DNA of 45,089 nt from Ruminococcus flavefaciens (GTDB taxonomy: Bacteria > Bacillota > Clostridia > Oscillospirales > Ruminococcaceae). Made by a program: the position numbers and the translations under genes. Below, one piece after another: positions 41,670-45,089 of this stretch. How positions within the stretch are numbered: position 1 is the first letter of the stretch; each line of letters begins with the position of its first letter. The stretch lies in assembly GCA_002371825.1 (NCBI GenBank), contig DFHF01000008.1, positions 247-45,335 of the forward strand, given 5' to 3'. The notes under the pieces are model-generated. The model did not search any database, was not told where the DNA came from, and worked only from the letters and a program-made list of their open reading frames with translations.

Positions 41670-41727
41670 CGGCGGAGCCACCCTTGGCACTCTCATTGCT
41701 TGCCGGCTTCGCCGTTGATCATTTTTT
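41670..41727 (+). terminator. Terminator after the Dabb gene
   Basis: CGGCGGAGCC (41670-41679) and GGCTTCGCCG (41705-41714) pair with one wobble around a 25-base loop, followed after a few bases by TTTTTT. Confidence 0.7.
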
Positions 41728-41742
41728 GAAGGAGGAATGAAA

Positions 41743-42486
41743 ATGACAGAACTTAAGGGCAGATGGGCGCTTATTACCGGCGCCAGCAGAGGTATAGGCA
41801 GATTTGCCGCATTATTTATGGCAGAGCAGGGAGTTAATCTGGTGCTCCACAGCAGAAATGCTGAGCACTGCAAGGCCGTCCTCGATGAGGTCAGGGCTCT
41901 CGGTGCGGAGGCTTACTCCGTTCAGGCAGAGCTTTCCGACCTTTCACAGGTAGAGGCTATGTGCGCTGAAATAGACCGCAAGGGAACTCCTATCGACATT
42001 ATCCTCAACAATGCAGGCTTGCAGATTGCTTACCGCAGTGAATATCTGAAAACTCCGGCAGAGGATTACGAGATAAGTTTCCGTATAAATACTACCGCCC
42101 CCATGATGATATGCTATCATTTTCTTCCCTCTATGGAGAAAAGAGGCTTCGGCAGGATAGTCAATACCACCAGCGGCATAGACCTTGACCCTCAGCAGGC
42201 AGGTTATTCCGCAAGCAAGGCTGCTCTTGACAAGGTCACAAAGGATCTGGGATCAAAGTATCAGGGGACTGATATCACCCTAAATCTTGCAGACCCCGGC
42301 TGGTGCCGTACAGACCTGGGAGGCCCTCAGGCGCCTAATGCACCGGAAAGTGCAATTCCCGGAGTTGTTGTGGGAGCTTTCGTCAGCGATAAGAAGTCCG
42401 GACGTATTTTCTCAGCGCAGTCCTTTGCAGGCATGAGCCTGGAGGAGGCTGTTGCAAAGGCCGAATCACAGGCAAGTCCCTATTAA
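41743..42486 (+). CDS. Short-chain dehydrogenase/reductase
   Basis: A 247-residue Rossmann-fold oxidoreductase. The cofactor motif is TGASRGIG (about residues 12-19), NNAG lies near 85, catalytic Ser is in NTTSG, and the Tyr-Lys pair is YSASK (about 149-153). An Arg after the glycine motif and HSRN (about 36-39) suggest NADPH preference. ATG 41743 is well spaced from AAGGAGG; the ATG at 41737 is too close. The substrate is unknown. No partner genes indicate a pathway. Confidence 0.9.
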   Translation: MTELKGRWALITGASRGIGRFAALFMAEQGVNLVLHSRNAEHCKAVLDEVRALGAEAYSVQAELSDLSQVEAMCAEIDRKGTPIDIILNNAGLQIAYRSEYLKTPAEDYEISFRINTTAPMMICYHFLPSMEKRGFGRIVNTTSGIDLDPQQAGYSASKAALDKVTKDLGSKYQGTDITLNLADPGWCRTDLGGPQAPNAPESAIPGVVVGAFVSDKKSGRIFSAQSFAGMSLEEAVAKAESQASPY

Positions 42487-42773
42487 AAAAGAAAAAAGAA
42501 CCGCCGAAGGCGGGCAAATAATGGGATTCTAAAGGGTGACTCCCCACAGTGTGGGGAGATGTCACACAGTGACAGAGGGGACGGCCAGGTTAGGGTTCCC
42601 CCCTTTAGCAGGTAGGTGTGCGAGGGAGGGCAGCGCCCTCTCTGAGAGGTAGTCCGGGCAGCGAAGCGGATCCCGGACGGGCCCACCGCAGAAGTCCCCC
42701 CCCCGGCGGAGACCGGCGAAAACACCTCCGACCCTACCACCGTCCCCACAAATTTACCCAAAGGAGCATGAGC
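42487..42773 (+). repeat. GC-rich, hairpin-rich spacer before folC
   Basis: This 287-base stretch is markedly richer in G and C than its surroundings. It holds stems CTCCCCAC/GTGGGGAG (42540-42558), GTCAC/GTGAC (42561-42573), GGGC/GCCC around 42630 and GTCCGGG/CCCGGAC (42652-42678), plus a run of nine C (42696-42704). The first part, around CTCCCCACAGTGTGGGGAG, resembles repeats I know from gut Clostridia. A frame through it fused to folC is not credible. Confidence 0.6.
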
Positions 42774-44024
42774 ATGAACATCAAAGAATGTATGGACTTC
42801 ATCAGCAGCTACACTAAGACCGGCGGCCGTATAACTGACCTTTCACGGGCACAGGAACTCATGGAGCGTATCGGAAATCCTGAAAAGCGACTGAAATTCG
42901 TACACATAGCCGGTACAAACGGCAAGGGCTCCACCCTGGAATATATCTCAAATGCGCTGATAATCTCAGGTTACAGGACAGGACAGTTCACCTCGCCCTA
43001 TGTTCTCCGCTACAATGACCGTATCCGTATAAACGGTGAGGAGATACCCGACGATGAGTTATGTGTCATTGCTGAGAAGGTGCGGGAGGCTGTTCAGGAA
43101 AGGCCATATTCGCAGTTTGAGATAACAATGGCGATAGCTCTGCTCTGGTATGAGGAAAAACAGTGCGATGTGGTAGTATTTGAGACCGGAATGGGCGGAC
43201 TGCTTGACTCCACCAATGTCATCCCACCGCCGCTGGTATCGGTGATAACCTCTATATCACTTGACCACACTGCTATCCTCGGCAATACAGTGGAGGAGAT
43301 AGCTGTCCAGAAGGCAGGGATAATCAAGGGCAGCTCAGCAGTCATCCTCTCAGAGGACAATCCTCCCTCAGTGGCGGAGATAGTCCGGAAAACTGCGGAG
43401 GAGAGAGGGGCGGAGTATATCTCCTGTGAGCCCTGCAAGCCCTATGCTGACGGAGGCCTTTTTGCGCCGTTCATGTACCGTGGGATAAAGCTTACACCGG
43501 CAATGGCAGGAGTTCACCAGAAGTACAATGCCCAGACTGCGATAACAGCCTGCCTATATCTTCGTAAAAAGGGCTTTGAGATAAGTGACCGGAGCATAAT
43601 AGAGGCTGTGGAAACGACTCAGGTCAAGGCGAGGGTGCAGTACATAGACGGTGAGCCGCCGGTTATAGTTGACGGCGGACATAATCCTGCGGGTGTAGGT
43701 ATGCTGGCACTGATGATGATGTACCTTAGTACCAGAGGAAAGAAGATATACACGGTAATGGGAATGGTGGATTCCAAGGATTATGTGGACTGTGTAAAGA
43801 CGATAGCGAGACATTCTGACGGACTTATTGCGGTGGAAGGTTTTGCTCCGAATGCAGTCCCGGCACAGAATATTGTGGATATAGCGTCATTTTATACTGA
43901 AGCGGAGACGGGAAGTCTCAGCGAGGCTGTAGAGAAGGCAAAGGCTCTGGCTAAGGAAAATGACGGAGTTGCAGTAATATCCGGCTCACTGTATCTGGCA
44001 AGTGAATATCTGAACATGAAATAG
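42774..44024 (+). CDS. folC: Bifunctional folylpolyglutamate / dihydrofolate synthase
   Basis: A 416-residue Mur-ligase-like enzyme that adds glutamate to folates. The P-loop is HIAGTNGKGST (about residues 43-53), with FTSPYVLRYNDRIRING (about 72-88), FETGMGGLLDSTN (about 137-149), SLDHTAILGNTVEEIAVQKAGIIK and DGGHNPAG in the C-terminal domain. I chose ATG 42774 because AAAGGAG is seven bases before it; the ATG at 42768 is too close. It starts right after the GC-rich spacer and probably relies on upstream transcription or a promoter hidden there. Confidence 0.95.
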   Translation: MNIKECMDFISSYTKTGGRITDLSRAQELMERIGNPEKRLKFVHIAGTNGKGSTLEYISNALIISGYRTGQFTSPYVLRYNDRIRINGEEIPDDELCVIAEKVREAVQERPYSQFEITMAIALLWYEEKQCDVVVFETGMGGLLDSTNVIPPPLVSVITSISLDHTAILGNTVEEIAVQKAGIIKGSSAVILSEDNPPSVAEIVRKTAEERGAEYISCEPCKPYADGGLFAPFMYRGIKLTPAMAGVHQKYNAQTAITACLYLRKKGFEISDRSIIEAVETTQVKARVQYIDGEPPVIVDGGHNPAGVGMLALMMMYLSTRGKKIYTVMGMVDSKDYVDCVKTIARHSDGLIAVEGFAPNAVPAQNIVDIASFYTEAETGSLSEAVEKAKALAKENDGVAVISGSLYLASEYLNMK

Positions 44025-44026
44025 AA

Positions 44027-44054
44027 AAAGACCGCCTGAAGCGGCCTTTTTTCT
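44027..44054 (+). terminator. Terminator after folC
   Basis: GACCGC and GCGGCC form a short stem around CTGAA, followed by TTTTTT. Confidence 0.8.
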
Positions 44055-44067
44055 TGACTTGATTGTG

Positions 44068-44104
44068 TAAAAAAGCCCCTGCCGGAAACCTCCGACAGGG
44101 GAAT
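44068..44104 (-). terminator. Terminator after gdhA
   Basis: On the minus strand CCCCTGTCGG and CCGGCAGGGG pair, followed by TTTTTT (44075-44070). It faces the convergent folC terminator. Confidence 0.88.
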
Positions 44105-44163
44105 TTATTACTGCTCAACTGACGAGTCACTGTCAGTCTTTAAAAATTCGGAAAGGTCAGCGA

Positions 44164-45089
44164 TCAAACGCAGCCCTGAGCCTTCATAGCCTCAGCAACC
44201 TTAAGGAATCCCGCGATGTTAGCGCCAGCCATGTAGTTGCCTTCCATACCGTACTCCTTAGCAGCATCGTCGCAAGCCTTGAAGATAGACTTCATGATGC
44301 CGTGGAGCTTCTCATCAACTTCTTCAAATGTCCAGCTGAGTCTCTCGCTGTTCTGGCTCATCTCAAGACCGGAAGTAGCAACACCGCCGGCATTTGCAGC
44401 CTTAGCAGGACCATAGAGGAGGCCGTTGCTGAGGTATGTCTCGATAGCCTCAGGAGTTGAAGGCATATTAGCACCCTCTGCGATAGCGAAAGCACCGTTA
44501 GCAACGATAGCCTTTGCACCGTCTCCGTTGATCTCGTTCTGTGTAGCGCAGGGAAGAGCGATGTCGAGCTTGATATCGCCAGCGTTGCACTTGAGTGTCC
44601 ATACGCTGCCCTCGTGGTACTCAGCGTTCTTGTGTGAAGTTCTGCCAACGTACTCCTTGATACGTCCGCGCTCAACCTCCTTGATCTGCTGAACAACTGC
44701 AAGATCAATTCCGTCGGGATCGTAAACATAGCCGTTTGAGTCAGAAACTGTAACTACCTTAGCGCCGTAAGCTGTAGCCTTCTGGCAAGCATAGATAGCA
44801 ACGTTACCGGAACCAGAGATAACAACAGTCTTGCCGTCGAAGCTCTTGCCGTTAGCCTGGAGCATTTCGTTTGTGAAGTAGCAGAGACCGTAACCTGTAG
44901 CCTCTGTTCTTGCGAGTGAACCGCCGTATGTAAGGCCCTTACCTGTGAGAACGCCAACGAACTCGTTGCGGAGTCTCTTGTACTGACCGAACATGAAGCC
45001 GATCTCTCTTGCGCCTGTTCCTATATCACCAGCAGGAACATCGCAGTCAGCACCGATGTGCTTGGAAAGCTCAGTCATGAAGCTCTGGC
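44164..45089 (-). CDS. gdhA: NADP-type glutamate dehydrogenase, C-terminal part
   Basis: The window ends inside this gene, so only about 308 C-terminal residues are seen. FMTELSKHIGADCDVPAGDIGTGAREIGFMFGQY is the conserved centre of hexameric GDH, with Asp in DVPAGD acting in catalysis. The nucleotide-binding motif is SGSGNVAIYA. The enzyme makes glutamate from 2-oxoglutarate and ammonium, the main ammonia-assimilation route in rumen cellulolytic bacteria. The internal ATG at 45078 is not the real start, because coding continues past it to the window edge. Confidence 0.96.
   Translation of the reverse strand, partial: QSFMTELSKHIGADCDVPAGDIGTGAREIGFMFGQYKRLRNEFVGVLTGKGLTYGGSLARTEATGYGLCYFTNEMLQANGKSFDGKTVVISGSGNVAIYACQKATAYGAKVVTVSDSNGYVYDPDGIDLAVVQQIKEVERGRIKEYVGRTSHKNAEYHEGSVWTLKCNAGDIKLDIALPCATQNEINGDGAKAIVANGAFAIAEGANMPSTPEAIETYLSNGLLYGPAKAANAGGVATSGLEMSQNSERLSWTFEEVDEKLHGIMKSIFKACDDAAKEYGMEGNYMAGANIAGFLKVAEAMKAQGCV

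Noticed and set aside
42618..42773. A 52-codon upstream extension of folC
   Set aside because: It reads through hairpins and the C9 tract with an atypical Arg/Pro-rich product; ATG 42774 has a good ribosome site.

Overview
This window looks like chromosomal DNA of a fibre-degrading Ruminococcus (Oscillospiraceae/Clostridia), close to the R. flavefaciens type. The main reasons are four genes with R. flavefaciens-style dockerin modules (YGDADCDG..KMNDAVLIMQ), three secreted GH5 cellulases and one GH9 cellulase. Further support comes from strong AGGAGG ribosome sites, sigma-A promoters of the TTGACA-17-TATAAT kind and a T-box leader. Species assignment is inference. No tRNA, rRNA, CRISPR array, phage or transposase gene was seen.

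Layout. 1-2018: the end of tuf, then a two-gene ABC exporter. 2020-7977: a minus-strand cluster of three paralogous GH5 cellulases, each with a C-terminal dockerin, read from one promoter near 7.96 kb and separated by structured intercistronic DNA. 8.1-9.2 kb: a DRE-TIM aldolase-like enzyme. 9287-9605: a 319-bp non-coding element with terminal inverted repeats and target duplications; a second copy lies at 37334-37652. 9.7-13.2 kb: a RING/zinc-ribbon membrane protein, then serC-serA. 13.2-16.1 kb: small zinc-ribbon and DUF4190-like membrane proteins, a DUF2752 protein and an XRE regulator with two operator-like palindromes. 16.2-25.0 kb: a HAD phosphatase, then a long plus-strand run holding iorA, iorB, paaK and an ACT protein, interrupted by small unknown genes, a dockerin gene, a Cse60-like gene and a lipoprotein. 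25.1-30.0 kb: a zinc-ribbon protein, a CmpB-like membrane protein, malQ and glgP. 30.1-32.8 kb: a membrane-anchored GH9 cellulase on the minus strand. 33.2-37.3 kb: pcrA-type helicase, pyruvate kinase and a SHOCT protein. 37.3-40.8 kb: repeat copy 2, then valS behind a T-box and a second palindromic insertion. 40.8-45.1 kb: GNAT, Dabb and SDR genes, a GC-rich hairpin-rich spacer, folC and the 3' part of gdhA.

How it fits together. The GH5 enzymes would join a cellulosome through their dockerins, while the GH9 enzyme would stay at the membrane through a C-terminal helix. MalQ, GlgP and pyruvate kinase process glucans and hexose phosphates. SerC/SerA and GdhA supply amino acids. IorAB and PaaK act on aryl-pyruvates and aryl-acetates; in rumen ruminococci phenylacetate is known to be carboxylated reductively to phenylalanine, so this cluster may be that route.

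Most unusual items: the two-copy 319-bp element made of a chain of hairpins, whose copies differ at several stem positions in ways that keep G-U pairing; a conserved hairpin between a strong ribosome site and the start codon in two tandem paralogues; a dockerin gene inside the aryl-acetate operon; and a 26-bp inverted-repeat insertion between the T-box and the valS start.
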